DNA of 64,000 bases from Sipunculus nudus (GCA_026874595.1 CM049309.1:21993033-22057032), one strand, 5' to 3'. Counted from the first letter of the stretch, positions 1 through 13,340 are shown. The notes: generated by a model not told the origin, from the sequence alone. Made by a program: numbers and translations.

Positions 1-299
1 AAATTGATATGGAAAAAGTCGTTTTCATTTTTTTAACTTATGAATTTTATTTATTTTTTTCCTCCTCTTCTCCACCTCTTTTCATTTCTTCGTTCCAGAA
101 ACTATCTACTGAATATGTAAGGCCAAAATGGGAAATGTATATGGGTTAAACCCTTGGTTTAAAAAAATTATATATTTTATTCAATGACTATCACCTCCCG
201 CACACAAACATGCTAATCAAATTGAAGTACTTGCTAATCATTTTGTAAATTGATTAGCTACCACTGCTAGGCAATTTTGAAAAAGTAAATTATACCCTG
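1..299. other. AT-rich upstream flank, no gene seen
   Basis: The sequence is AT-rich with short pyrimidine runs near 50-80. No long reading frame, splice-flanked conserved segment, RNA gene or repeat unit is recognised here. It ends at the abrupt left edge of a transposon tail. Confidence 0.5.
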
Positions 300-790
300 A
301 AGGTCACAGGACACATCTTTAAAAAGATGTGGATGCATTTTCAGCCAAACATTTCATCTCAGATCTTTCATCTTGCACATATAGTTCTCCTCCAAGAGAG
401 GAAGAACACTATCAATTTTGAGGTCACAAGGTCAAAGGTGAAGGTCACAGGAGCCATCTGTCCAAAAATTAGTTTCTGGGTGATAATTCCTGCTTTATTG
501 ATGTATAGATTTCAAACTTAACTTGCATATGTCCCATTGGAAAAGCAAGACCAGAATTGATTTTGGGGTCATGAGGTCAAAGGTCAAGGTCACAGGACAC
601 ATCTTTAAAAAGATCAAGGTCACAGGACCAACATCTTCAACAAGATTGTGGATTGTTAGATGGAAGAAACAATAAATATGCCAAGTGTCAGTATATGCTG
701 CTAAAAATGGGGTTCTATTTATAAAGGGGGGGGGGGGCCTACTATGTCTGGGAATACTCTGGCACCTGGGGTGCCAAGAAATGTCTAGTT
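300..790 (+). mobile_element. F1 element, 5'-truncated tail copy
   Basis: This segment matches the last 490 bp or so of the F1 family seen in full at 36288-38335. It has AGGTCA-cluster monomers, a poly-G run (about 726-737), the subterminal inverted motif TATGTCTGGGAATACTC, a hairpin with arms GGCACC and GGTGCC, and the terminal CTAGTT at 785-790. The F1 5' end (TTGTATCCCCAGAC) is absent and homology begins abruptly inside an AGGTCA monomer. It is therefore a truncated or decayed copy. The hairpin loop reads TGG where other copies read TGC. Confidence 0.75.
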
Positions 791-2434
791 AATTCCAGTA
801 AATCAGTTCACCATCTCCTATGTACTGCTCTTTATGTCAGCTGCTGATTATTAGTGTTCAGTTTGAGAATTGATATTATTGTTTTATAGTTTTGGACATT
901 TCTTTCATATGGAATATGATTAAAATCAAATGTGTGGTGTCTTTGGTATTATTGCTTACCTTCCACAGCTCCTAATATTATTGGGAGCCTCCAAATTTTC
1001 ATAGCAGCTTCCTGACTACACAGTCAGAACTCTGGATATGGATGAATAATTGAGTATTAGTCTGAAATTTTATATTTCTGCCAGTATATTTGAGCTAATC
1101 AGATGTCATTTTGATAAAAGTTTAGAGGTATTGTGATGTCCAGTCAAAAGGTCAAGAAAATTATGTTCAGACAACACAGAAATATAATGAATGCTCTTGT
1201 GCACACACATCAACCTAGCTCGATTAATTGATCTTTACTCAGGCATGTGAGATATTAATGACAGGATAAGATGAAGTTCCCATGTTTTTAAGGTCCAGGA
1301 GTAAATACATCAGATGTCTTTCATTTCATGCAAAATAAATCATTCATGATGGAATAAGACAGTTTGCCCAAGATGATTTTAACCATGCATGCATTCATTT
1401 TCCTTTATTCCTATGTCATTCTTGTTTTGGTGTATCAGGTATCCAACAACCAGGATGGCAATTGTGTTTGCTCAATTATTTTAAGATTAAATATTATAGG
1501 CCTCAGTGTATGTTTCTCCAAAGAAAAACTATCAGAACTGTTGACTCCTATTCATCAGTGTTTTATTTAGCTATTGCTAATATTAAGAAACAATGCTGGT
1601 TTACTTTTTCTTATTGATGATTCAGTAAGGCATTTCATCACTGGCTGGGATGGGATATTTATGACTTGAGTGATTGTGTTTTTAGGGCTTTCATGAAGCT
1701 TCAAATTATGCCCACATGACCAGGCCCAGACACAGCAAGTCATGCCTGAAAGCACTTCCCAGGCCATTGGGGGCAATCATGTCCTAATGGACTGCTTGTT
1801 TATCTGGGGGAGGGGTGTGGCCTGCCGGTCACATAAGGTATGACTTAAGTTACATGTGCCCTAACAGTAGCTTTCAGTGCTGCCAGAGGAGGGAATCCCA
1901 AGAGACTGCTCAAGGCATGGTCAGACTAAGTGTTTGATTAGTTTGTGAGCCACCTATTATGTATCCAATTTGTTGCTTATCATTTGTTTGTATGGATTAA
2001 ATCAAACTCTTGGATCTGAAACACAAATTTGGGATTTTTCCTGGACCAGTTGAAAGAAGTGACTTGAGGAAGATTTGATGATTATAAGGCAATTAATTAA
2101 GCTTTGTTAGTGGCAAGGGAACCCAGCTGACAGGGAGGCACCCCCAGGGTCCTTACTAGCAGTATCTGAGTTGCTTCAGTATCCACCCTATGTATCTAAT
2201 CTGTCAGTAAACCCCTGGCAGGTTTCTGTCATTTGCTGGCACAGCCAGTGATAACAGAAGCAGTGTCTTAACCAATAGCAACAAAGAAGCAGAGCTGAGT
2301 GTGATCAATGAGTGAGGGGGGGCTGCTTCAGTAGTTCACAGTGACTGGAGAGGGCTGGGGCACTACTGCTGCCAGGGTTCTTACATGCTTCTCTGTCTGG
2401 ATCTGGGTCACAGTTAACTGTTCAGCTGGCCGAA
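791..2434 (+). other. Probable 5' flank and 5' UTR of the ZO-1 gene
   Basis: No conserved coding segment is seen. From about 1720 the composition becomes less AT-rich, and 2300-2434 is purine/G-rich. An in-frame TGA lies at 2342-2344, with no in-frame ATG between it and the ATG at 2435, so the start codon at 2435 is the first in its frame. I cannot place a transcription start or a TATA box. The segment before 2435 could be UTR in the same exon or could contain a splice acceptor. Confidence 0.4.
2385..2417 (+). promoter_or_regulatory. Possible upstream ORF (10 codons)
   Basis: An ATG at 2385 opens a 10-codon frame that stops at TAA 2415-2417, 17 nt before the likely ZO-1 start at 2435. If this stretch is in the mRNA, it could dampen translation from 2435. 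Short upstream ORFs arise often by chance, so this is a weak call. Confidence 0.2.
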
Positions 2435-2554
2435 ATGGTGGTCAGCAAAACCGCCTCCAAAGGTGACCACCACCATCACCACCACCACCACCGCGATCAC
2501 AAAAAGGAACACAGGAAGGGACATGAGCCCAGGGATAGTTCCAAGCACAGACGA
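2435..2554 (+). CDS. ZO-1 homologue, coding exon 1 (His-rich N-terminus)
   Basis: This 40-codon open stretch starts at an ATG in good context (gaaATGg) and ends at a consensus donor, CGA|GTGAGT. The exon ends in phase 0 and joins in frame to exon 2 at 30603. The peptide is basic and low in complexity: MVVSKTASKGD, then eight consecutive histidines (residues 12-19), then a Lys/Arg/His-rich stretch ending SSKHRR. ZO proteins carry short divergent basic N-termini before PDZ1, so an unconserved leader is expected. Its assignment to this gene rests on phase, strand and the donor, because nothing in the peptide is diagnostic. It may be one of several alternative first exons. The natural His8 run could bind metals or simply be a CAC/CAT repeat expansion. 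Confidence 0.6.
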
Positions 2555-5500
2555 GTGAGTAGTATAGTAGTATTTGTTTTTATGGAACATGTGTGATTGA
2601 TTCAGCCAGCCCGCTCTTTGCCAGGAGGGTAAATGATACTCCCATAGTCCATGGTGGCATTAACTGGTGATTCTGTGAACTTGTGTTCTCTTTACAGGTA
2701 ACAATGTCTCATTACATATATACCCAGCTGAACTTCTGTAATCAGTCATTGTTCTGACAGCTCCCATCTCAGCGACCTGTGTCTTGGTTAGGAAACATAC
2801 ACAAAAAACATCAGTGTTGTTCATCTCTGTCATCAGTTCTGCTACTAGTACTATACAGCAGTCCTCATTGCTCATCTCTGTCTGTGACAGCCAAAATGTG
2901 AAATAAAGGAGGCCTATGACATCACAGATCATATGTGCAGTAATAATATTGTCATTTTGTCTTATGATTTTTGTTTATGATAGTTTGAATAGAATACTAT
3001 TTTTTGGCTTTAATTGCTTAAGTCTTCCCCTACAATAAAATTGAAATATTGACAGCTTATATTGTATATATAAAGTTTATATTTAATAGTTAATTGTCCT
3101 TTTGATAACAGTTTATCTAACACTTATTTGTGGAGATAACATAAATTGATGGGTAATTAAAATCAGACGTTGAAAAACTTTTGACCCATTAATTGTTAAA
3201 TTGAATATACACTGTTTTAAGGAACTTATATGTTTTATATTACAATAAGAGAAAATAAAGGATGGTCAGAATTTCAAATACAGATGTGTGGCTACCAGTA
3301 TTAGCTGATCAGGTTTGTTTCAGATGAGCAAATTGTAGACTGGTGGGTTGATGCAGGTATTTTTATGTTCTTGGCTATTTTCAACATAAATTACTAATTT
3401 AGTGTGAAACATTAATGCATACAAATTGTACAAAGGATTTAGCAGGAAAGTCTCATGCCTGTCAAAATAACGTCGATTATACAAGTTTTGTTCTTGTAAA
3501 ATCAATCAATTTAACATGTAAACCAAAAGCATTTTATCAAGAATGGCCAGTTTCAATTACAATGATGGCTACAAATCTTTAATTAAGTGAAAATAAATTC
3601 ACTGTTGTTTTGAACAGAATATTTAAATGTAGAGTATTTTTTGCCAGTTTAATTTCAGATTCAAATATAGGATCAGTGCTCTTGCTGCACACCTTTCATT
3701 TTATAATTCTGCACTTTACTGGAAACTGTGTGTGTTTGTGTGGAGATCAGTCTCGTAGAGTTTTGCGTAATTAGAATAAAACTAGAAGAGATAAGTACTA
3801 GTAGCAGGTTTTCTGGTGGAGCTCTTGGCCTACTGAGATAAACAGTCAACTGCTTGGCTCAGCTTATCTGGCGAGGTTCTTGGTATTTAAACTCGGCCAA
3901 GTAGGTCTTCTGTTTAACCATCAGGTTAATGTTGTACATTAAAAGTCTATAATACATTTTATGTTATAAAGGTTATTTTATTCATGTTGACATGATGAAC
4001 TGGCAGAAAAGGACTTCAAATAGTTTAGCCCAAAGAGTTTTGACAGTCAGTCTTAATGTGATCAATAAGCCATAATTAGCAAAAACTTGATCAGTGGCCT
4101 TTTCAGGCTACTTTGATGATATGAAATCTATAATTCCGGATATATATTGAAATGAATGTACCTTGACATTATGATTTTGTCTCGGAGAAACTTTCTTTAG
4201 AAGGAAGTCAATGAACAGCGTAAGATATTTTAGGTTAAAGCTAAAATGATAATCGCCTGTGAATTTTGACATCAGGCGACGGACACGTAAATTGTGATTG
4301 TTCATGGATATCCACATAGATTTATGGTACAATTTTTACTGAAAATTACAATCACACTTCATTTTTGTCTGCTAACCTCAAAGATTTAATTTTGTTTTGA
4401 ATGGTTGTGAGTTGTGATTGATATCCAAAGGGTGTCTTACCCCATATATCACTCGAATCCTGAAAAAAGATGACTTTAGTTGGTCACATATATAGTGTCA
4501 TCTGTTGCCTTTTGGATCATTCCTTTATTCCCTGTGATCTTGTCATCTGAATCTGCACATGAGAAGTGTGGTTGTACAAGATATAAAATGAAATTGTATC
4601 ATAAATTGAAATGTATTCATTAGTAAGCAAATAAAGAATATTTGTTGAAAACTCTGAAAATAGTAGAGGTTTTATCAAATACATTACATGAAATAAGAAA
4701 AGGGTTACATTTATTAGTACCCATTAACCAGTTTCCCTCCCGCACATACCAAGATAAGATGCCAGGCTGCTTGTAGATAACATGATAGCCAAGGCATCCA
4801 AAGACGGAGTTGTCTGTTTCTTAGTGGCAGTGATAGGTCTTACCGTTCAGGCTGTAACAGTAAAGGTCACAAGCCGCACTCATCCCTACCTACCCCTTTC
4901 TCTGTGATGTTTTTTCTGACGTTCACATACTGTGGTGGAACCTTTCAGTGCCTTTCACACAGTCCATGACACTTTTTTCCCCCTGTTTATATGAACCACA
5001 ACCTCAACAATGCCCTTTTCACACACAGACCACTTTTAAATTGATTTGGGTTGTGTGTATAAATCATGTCAGTTCAAATCTAAACAGTTCTTGGCATTTA
5101 CACTGCATATTAATGGCTACCCAGTTTGAAACAATTTATCCATGTGCCTGCAGCCTCATGAAAAAAAGTCATTTCATATATGAAGCATCATGTAGTCACC
5201 CTCGTTCACTCATCACAAGTTTTATGGATACATGTCAAAATGATTTTAAAACAACTTCCCTGATCAGGTTTCAAAACTGTTTCATTAAAAGCTTTTAATT
5301 CCTTTGTGGTATACACAGTCAATTTTTAGACGATTTTCAAAGTGATTTCCTTTTACTGTGTGAGAGGGGTATGGCAGGCATAATGATTGAGCTTTATAGC
5401 CTGCACCACTCTGACAAATGATGATTGATTGTATCTTTGTATGAGGTATGCTTTATGTAAAACTGATACACATAACCAAACAGCTGTTGAGTCAGGTTTT

Positions 5501-8142
5501 CAATGGTGTTGGTGAAGTCTGATTGTCCAGAACTCAGAAGCCTGCCGCCCACTGGAGGTTTTACTGTGATTTTTACCTGTGACCAGTTGTAGACATTCAG
5601 TGATGTCTGCAAATGCTTGGGACTGACAATTGCTGACCAGTCTCTTAGACAGTTTGTAATCTTCTGTAACTGCTTGCTTCTGGCAGTGAAAAGTAGCAGT
5701 CTCAAGGTTACAGAATGTCATGCTTTGTATATATTGGAGATGATAAACTTGACAAGATGGTTCTCACACAGGGAGGACTACCAGTAGTTGCTGACTCAGT
5801 AACCTTGCCAGAACTTCCCCAAACCAGTCACAAATCGCATCCCAAGCAATAGCAGATGCCCGCAACAGTCACAAGTGCATCCAAAGTTTTCTGACATGCC
5901 AGAAACCTTGAGATCATCTGTGACCGCAGGTTGTAAGTATGTAAGTCACAAGTCCTGCTCACCAGTGATTCATGTGATTATAGTTGGTGGCTATTTGCAG
6001 ATTTTTTTTGCGATTCTAGTTGCATTACATCAAAGGAAAATGGCCAGAGAGCAGCAGGCCTAACTATTCCCAGCTGACATTCTTTACCTTAACTCAGAAA
6101 TGCCAATCTGGTGCTCCTGTCCTGTTTTCTTTCTCTCTGGTGTTATGGCTATTTTATTTGGTCCAGCTCATTAGTACATGTTTTAGTGCTGGTGTCATAG
6201 TCTTGATATTCACACTTAATTAACTGGCTTTAGGATTCTTGTCTGTTAATCAATTTACATACCTTATGCGATCTGAACTTTCAGGTAGATAGACTTGCTT
6301 TTTAATACATGTGAATTATTACATCAAAAATACCTCTATGAGCAATGTAGAAGATACTATTATTCACATAAACTTAAATGTACACCAAACAAATCAAACA
6401 AAAGTATCACAGCCAGCATCTGTGCCATTACAGTTCCCTACCAATCATACATTGGGAAAATACCAGTAGATAATACAAATGAATTCAAGAACCATATGCC
6501 TTTTAATTATATAAAAATGTGGTGTAACATTACATTCACCAATGCAATATATAATCATGGCTGGGGGGTGTTATTAAGACAGGCCAAATGTACAGTGTTT
6601 AAGGCTTGGTCATGGCTCAGACATGCCTGGTTCTGTAGCTTCTACTGCAGCTGTTGATATTGGCTGGCCAAGTCCACACAAACCTGATATGTAGTCTGAC
6701 CCTTCACAAGTAAATCAGATACCAGGCCTGCTTACAAACACTGCCTTATCATCATCAAGAATGTGTAATTATGTTTCATCTTGTGCGTCTGTCATGGAGG
6801 AATATTGCAGCTGCTTTTACACTGCTCAAACTATTATGGTGTTATGGTCAGGTAAATGGTTCTGATATGACATGTGTCTGCTTGAGTGATTCTCCAGTCC
6901 TCTGTGTTATGTTGTTATTGTTTATGCTGACCAGAAGCATCTGTGCTGCAGGGCTTCTTGTGTGAGATGTGGTTCTTATGCAGATTCAAGGTGTGTCCAG
7001 TGCTTGCTTTTTCTATTACACTTGAAATCCTGCACTGGACAGTTGTCCTGACATTGTTTGCATCCTTGGTGTATTTTGACAGTCAGCAAGCAGCTGTTTG
7101 TCCCCTCCCCCTTACGTCCCTTACAATCATAACATGACAGACACACCTGGACACTTGGGTCACACAAAAACAACTGGTAAGGTCAGGGCAGTAAGCCTGA
7201 AACATTTAATTCAGTTGGGCAGAGATTATTTATTCACCCTTACATTACCTGTGTTAAATGATGTTGTTATCAGAGAAGGGACCTTTGTACATTTTTTTTG
7301 TTTATCTGGACTCTATTTTGTCTACCCATGGATTACCTCTCTCCTTCTCTAATTCATGCTTCAAACCCAATGAGAATAGCAGTCATTTCTCCATTCAACC
7401 TGTAAGGGCAGTTGACAGAATGTTCCTGCATAATCACAGTGAACTCCTATCAAATCAAGGAACAAATGGCCACTACAGGAAAATTTATTTTCCTTTTTAC
7501 TTTACATCTGCCTGATTGATTGATTGGTTTTGCTTTATATACCAAGGACTCCTCTAGTTGAATATTTTTTCACTTGTAATTAATGAATAGAACAAATTTT
7601 GTATCACAGTAACAGAATTCCTTTAATTAGCTTGTACAGGCTCAAGGGTTTATAAGTCAACGGTAATTTAACTGCTGGAAGCTGTTTTTACCACTACTAA
7701 GACCATAAAACCATTTTAACTAATGTTACACTGAGTCTTGTTAGTTTTCTGTGAAAGCACAATTAAAAAATATGAAGATTGTTTGAGCAAATTTGGTGGC
7801 TGTAAACCTGATCATAAAGAAATTCATGTAAGGTATACTGGAATTCCATTTAAATTTCCATGATACAGGGTACTGGAAGTCCATGCTGTTTACCAAATTG
7901 AATATAATTACCAGAATGTCACATTTTACATAACATGAGCTAAAGCATAACCTTGGGATATTTGATTCACCATTGAATACCTTATTTATTTACTATGCAA
8001 GAGTTATTTTATATTTTTGTCTCCAATATCTGGATTTAGTGAAAGGTTGGACGCTGACAATCTGTTAACTCTCTTTTTAATGATCACATGACAGGGAAAG
8101 GTCCACATTTAAACTCTTTTCAACTTTAAGGAACTGTAAAGA

Positions 8143-8167
8143 AAATAATAATAATAATAATAATAAT
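8143..8167. repeat. (AAT)n microsatellite
   Basis: About eight AAT trinucleotides in a row within AT-rich intronic DNA. No other structure is attached to it. Confidence 0.9.
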
Positions 8168-9267
8168 TATAATGATATAAGGTATACCCTCAGATTTAAA
8201 TAGAAACTAGCAAAGTTTTGAAGCCTAAAAAAAACTGCACTGATGCACCTAAATAAAATTGGATTTATAACTGACAGTTCAAAGCAAAAGAGACTATTGA
8301 TGTTAAATAAATACATGTTTTATGATTATTTTCAGTTTTTATAGGTACCTTGTTATGTCCCTGTGTCTTTATCAGTGTTAGTTTTTTACAATAATGTTTG
8401 TTTCAAGTGTGCAAACAGATCATGTGATTGTCACAGAAGTGAGGACCTTATCTGTGAACAGGAGGTGGGATGGTTTTACTTAACAGAGCAGTTGAGGGGC
8501 TGCATGTGTCAGCTGACCTGAGAGCTGACCCAGCCAGGCTGACAGAACACCAGCTTGTCAGCAGACATGACAATCCACAGGGAGGGAGGGTAGGCTGCAA
8601 GCACTGTCAGTCCCCAGCCCATGCACCTGCTGGCCTGTCCTATCTATGCTGGTGATCTGAGCCACACAGGGGATATGGCCTGGTCAGACATTAACTTCTG
8701 ACCCAGCATTTAGCTGCAGGGTCATGTCAGCACACCTGGCATTTTTGTGGCATGAAACTCAAGTTCTCAACTGGCAGTCAACAACAGGGCCTTAATGAGA
8801 GCTGCTTAATGTGTCACTGCAAATTAACATTATTGTTTGAGTATACATAAATAATATGTATGCTCCCAATTTTCTTACATATCATCCAATAATCTATAAT
8901 CACATGTGGATATCAAATATGTTGATTTTTTTTTCACCTATATGTATCTACCTTTCTTTTTGTGTAATGATGGAAGTACTCATAGGTTGCTTTAGTGCAA
9001 AATATAAGAAGTTTGCCCCAACCACAATGGTAGTCAGTGCATTTATACCAATGCATTAATGATCCGACAAATTATGCAAAACTTACTTTGCAGAAGGAAG
9101 GTGGGAGATACTTCCATGAGAAGTGCAGGGTTAATCATGCGGTTAAGACTATGTCAGACAAAAATTACCAATTGTTTCCAGCAATTGAAAACATTCTCTT
9201 ATTGATTGGTGTCAGAGGGTGGGTGCAAATTTGCGCTGGATGATTGGCCTGTGATCTAGACTTGAAT

Positions 9268-10090
9268 GGGAATATGGAGAACTGGCATCAGACCATCTAA
9301 ACTTCACATGTAGGTCCAGTATCAGATCATTCGAACTACCACTGCAGGATTTTAATCAGACTATCAAACTTCTGCTGTCTGACAGTGGAGGTGTCATATC
9401 AAGTAATCTTTCAATAGATGAATGGTGTCAGAATGTCCAAACTTACAGTAGAAGACATGGGTCAGACAGTATCCAAACTTCCAGTAGAGGACTTGGCTCA
9501 AACTATCCAAACTTTCAGTGGAGGACTGATGTAAGATTTTCTGAACTTCCAGTTGAGGATTTTTGTCAGTGCAATCCAATCTTCAGGTTGAGGACATGTT
9601 TCAAGCTATCTTAACATCCAGTGGAGGACTGGTGTCAGACTAACCAAAAATTCCAATTGAGGACTTATGTCAGACTATCCAAACTTCCAGTGGAGGACCG
9701 GTGTCAGATTATACAAACTTCCAATGAAAAACAATGTCAGTCCATCCAAACTTCTAGTGAAGGACTGGTGTCACACCATCCAAACTAGAGGACCATCCAA
9801 ACTAGGGGACTTGCGTCAGACTATCCAAAGTTCTGCTGCAAGACTAGTGTCAGACTATCTAAATTTCCAGGAAAATAGGGTCAGACAGGATAAACTCTCT
9901 GTGGAGGACTGGTGTCAGGCCAACTAAATTTCTAGTGAAGGGCCAATGTCAGTCTATACAAATTTCCAAAGGGCCAGTGTCAGTCCATACAAACTTTCAA
10001 TGAAGGACCAAATCTACTTTGTTGGACTGGTGTCAGATCATTTAATCCTTAATTGCAGGACTTGGATGAGACCATCCCAACGATGACTCT
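9268..10090 (+). repeat. Degenerate ~34-bp minisatellite
   Basis: Roughly two dozen diverged tandem copies of a unit like GGACTGGTGTCAGACTATCC followed by AAACTTCCAGTGGA. Clear copies lie at 9665-9735, with GTGTCAG and ATGTCAG spaced about 33-34 bp apart. The left edge fades from about 9268 and the right edge from about 10085. Short frames across it reflect the repeat and not a gene. It lies within intron 1. Confidence 0.8.
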
Positions 10091-11411
10091 ATAGGTGTGA
10101 TCTGAAACATAAAGCTTTAATTACTTGAGTGATGTCAGGCTTCAACTTCTTGAATTTTAAAGACAGTTCTAAAAATGGCATAAGCAGATTATATTTAATA
10201 GACATTTTAACAAAGAACCAAATTCTGGAACATTTTGTATAAACTCATATTTGTCTTTTAACCATGGATAAAGTCTAGTTATAGTGTCAAGGCAGGAAGG
10301 GGTGAGTGCTCTATCATGTTTGCATGAGGCCAGTCTAGGACCAAGCTGTTATAGACCAGTAATTTAGCAGTTGATACTTGAGCAGCAGCTTGACCTTAAG
10401 CAAATGACCAAAACAGGTGCTGCTGAATACCAGCCAAGGACCTGTTGGTAATACATGCCAGAAACAGCACCTACCACAAAATTGGACCATTTGTACCTGC
10501 TATGAAGCAAGCGCAAGATTTTGTTAATGCTACTATGGGCAAAATCATTTATTTTTTTTTTCAGGAATATCTCATGTGAACATTTCAAAGCTCTTGTATA
10601 CCATGTTGAGGTAGATATAAGCCTCTTAGCATGGATTACTTTATTGTAAAGGGTACATGATTAACACTTACTTGTTTTCATTGCTTTCACAAAGGGGTTT
10701 CTTGACTGCTGTTATAACAATAATACATTATGCCATCAGGCATCAGCAGAGTTTTAGTAACAGAGTCTTGGCACAGTCTTATACCAATTTATGTACCAAT
10801 TCAGTCGCAGGTTATTTCTTGCATGACTTAGTATTTGTTTTCTTGATAATGGTTATTCAATCAAACAGGCTTTTGTATGAGTGCCTGTATAAACTAATCT
10901 GTCCTCCTGCATTGTAACTCAGTAGTTGTTAGCAGGTTATTAATGACCGGGCTACTCCTGTTTAATCTCAGGCTTGACCTCCAGGATCACCACTAGAGCT
11001 GACTGCCAGTATGCAGGTAGGGTAACAGCTTTGAGTGATATGTTTATTAACCTGTAGGACAAACTGCTGTCAGTAAGGTGACAACCTTCAGGTACTCCAG
11101 TGGAACACTTGTTTGCTTGTTTCAGAGTTTCGCCAGTTGTCTGAGGAGTAAAACATACCTCTCTTGCATTCTGTCCAAGCTACAAGCAATCATGGTTTGA
11201 CATTAGGTGTTCAATAATTAACCTGAATGCTGCAAAATGCAGCTGTATATCCTTTTTACATAGAATTTTTTCAAGGATGATATTTTGGACTAGTCGTATT
11301 ACTTTGTGAAGATGAGGGTGATCCAAGTTGGCTATCACAATGGTTATGTAAGTATGGTCAGTATGTGTATCTTTGTTAACACTGTATGATTTAATGCCAT
11401 AGCAATAACAG

Positions 11412-11570
11412 GTTTGGCTTTAACATAGTGGTTAAGGCATTGGACAAAGGAGCAGAGGTTACCCAGTTTTAATCCCAACAGAGCATTTAATGCAAGTCAG
11501 TGATGTCAGGGATTTGATCGAAGTCTTTATAAGAAGTTATGATTTCTTAATGATTCCTGGCTCCACCTAT
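11412..11570 (+). mobile_element. tRNA-derived SINE (decayed)
   Basis: The head has a recognisable Pol III internal promoter: A-box-like TAGTGGTTAAGG at 11426-11437 and B-box-like AGTTTTAATCC at 11465-11475, at tRNA-like spacing. The surrounding text (GGCATTGGAC, then GAGGTTACCC before the B box) is typical of tRNA-derived SINE heads. The downstream body is not recognised and its 3' end is a guess. A true tRNA is unlikely because the B box is degraded and no clean acceptor stem is visible. Confidence 0.6.
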
Positions 11571-12839
11571 GAAAAACATGAAACCCAGAAAGCCTAATTA
11601 TAACATTATATTAAATATCCTTCATATCATATGGTTACTTCTATCCCCCTTTGATAGGAATTACAACTGTCAAGCCATGAACCTATCCTTTAAAAAAGGT
11701 TGTTGCAAAAATGCCTGTGATTTTCATGGTTCACAGGAAAGGAATATTTCATGTTGTGTTGGGGCACCCAATAACTGCCTACACAGGCTGAATGTGACAA
11801 CTCTGGGTAATTAGCCTTGAATTATTTACCCACAGAAATGTTGAATGGTACACAAAGTGTATGTTGTACAACCACACTGGTGATACTGAAACCGGAAAGA
11901 TCATCTAAAATACCTTGGATATTTGTTGTGACAGTTTAGTTTCATTATTAATATATAGACAAGTTTCCACTTTTAAAAGGTAAGGGAGTTTAAGTTTTCA
12001 TAGAGCACAAGTCTTTAAGAATATTATGGTGCTTAAGATATTTAGTCTATCTGTGAAGGATCATTATATTTGCTTCTTTTTGCTTCAAACAAAGACCAAA
12101 ATGTATAAATATCAACCCTTAAAAAGTTGGATGTTCTGCAGAAATACTTACATATGCTGTGTAATTTTCAGGTTTTAATTTTGTCCCCATTTCTGTTTAT
12201 TCTATTAATTCGTAAAGAAATCCTTGGCGGGTATTATTTCTGTGAATGGAATTAGCTGATAAGCTTCAAATACCATATACTTTCAGTATGCATACAAGTT
12301 TTGACATAAAATATCATTTGCAGATATACTAAATTTGACCTGCTGTGAGTCACTTTTATTATTATCAGGTGTTTTTATACTCTCAGTCTCTTACATTGAC
12401 TTACAAGGGGACACATCATCTGGTTGTATGTGTAGAATGTGTATCTCAGGAGCTTGTGTCAGTGAGTTCAGACCTTGCCTGGCCATGCACATTATAAACA
12501 GTGTGTGACTCACAGAGGCGTGTTTTAACCCTGATGATAAACACTAAGTTTATTAACAGATAATGGCTAAACCGTAAACACCCATGAGACAGCATGTATA
12601 TATTTTCAGCTTCATATTCTCAGACTCAAGTATAGAGTACAGTAACATCATCAGTTTCTGCATTACATGCAGTTGTATTTACTTTTATGGCAATTTAGCT
12701 ATTTGTAGGAAATCTTGCTCCTTAAAAAAAAAACTTTCAACTTAGCTATCTAATACCTATAAAAGGAATTCAGTTCACGTTTGTTCGCAGTGTTCTCTAA
12801 AACAGTGTTGTTTACAATATTGTGCCATACATCATTTCA

Positions 12840-13340
12840 AAGATTATTATCCCCGCAGTGACATAGGCGATATGAATCGGCAATCGCGGGAATGCATGCA
12901 TCGTGGTTACTTAACCTCTAACACTAAGGACTATTGTTCATATGAATAACGCATGCTTTCAATGAGGGCTTTGACCCACATGCGTGGTCAGTAAAAGAGA
13001 AAATCACATGTTTCTCGCTTCATGAAATGGAGAGTTCAACCCAGGAGGATTACCGGTAATGACAAAAGCTAATTCATGGTCCTAATTTCAGGAACAGGGC
13101 TGTGGGGGGTCGAAGGTCTGGAAATGGGATACGGACCCACTGCATGGAGTCCCGCCGGGTCCGCTTCTGCTACTTACAATGTATGCATATTTCTGTTTAA
13201 TAGAAACCAGTCAAATATCAACGAAACACTGTATGCCTCCGCGTCTCATTCCAGTTCGCAATGTAAACCATCACTGACCAGGTCATTAAGGTAAACATAC
13301 CAGGATATGATTTTACCACGAGCACAGGCGCCGAAATAAC
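12840..13340 (+). promoter_or_regulatory. CpG-rich island in intron 1, possible alternative promoter
   Basis: CpG dinucleotides are scarce in the unique DNA of this window but cluster here (for example ATCGGCAATCGCGGG near 12874 and CCCGCCGGGTCCGC near 13151). No known repeat end is visible. A splice-donor-like GTATGC at 13181 closes a short frame in phase with exon 2. An unmethylated internal promoter with its own first exon is a reasonable reading, but it is inference. Confidence 0.35.
13124..13180 (+). CDS. Candidate alternative first coding exon of ZO-1 homologue
   Basis: The frame around this CpG-rich segment is open from just after a TAA at 13070-13072. It offers ATGs at 13076 (weak context) and 13124 (gaaATGg, the same context as the start at 2435). 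It reaches AAT|GTATGC at 13180 in phase 0, exactly the phase required by exon 2 at 30603. The 19-residue peptide is Gly/Ser/Ala-rich and unconserved to my eye. A second donor-like AAG|GTAAAC at 13290 is in the wrong phase. Support is limited to composition, start context and phase. Confidence 0.25.

Noticed and set aside
11412-11485. A functional tRNA gene
   Set aside because: The A and B box text is tRNA-like, but the B box is degraded, the arms do not pair well and no acceptor stem is visible. A SINE head fits better.
13092-13290. Internal exon between acceptor TTTCAG (13091) and donor AAG|GTAAAC (13290)
   Set aside because: Its length is 199 nt, so it would shift the frame between exon 1 and exon 2, both phase 0. 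The shorter first-exon model ending at 13180 fits phase instead.
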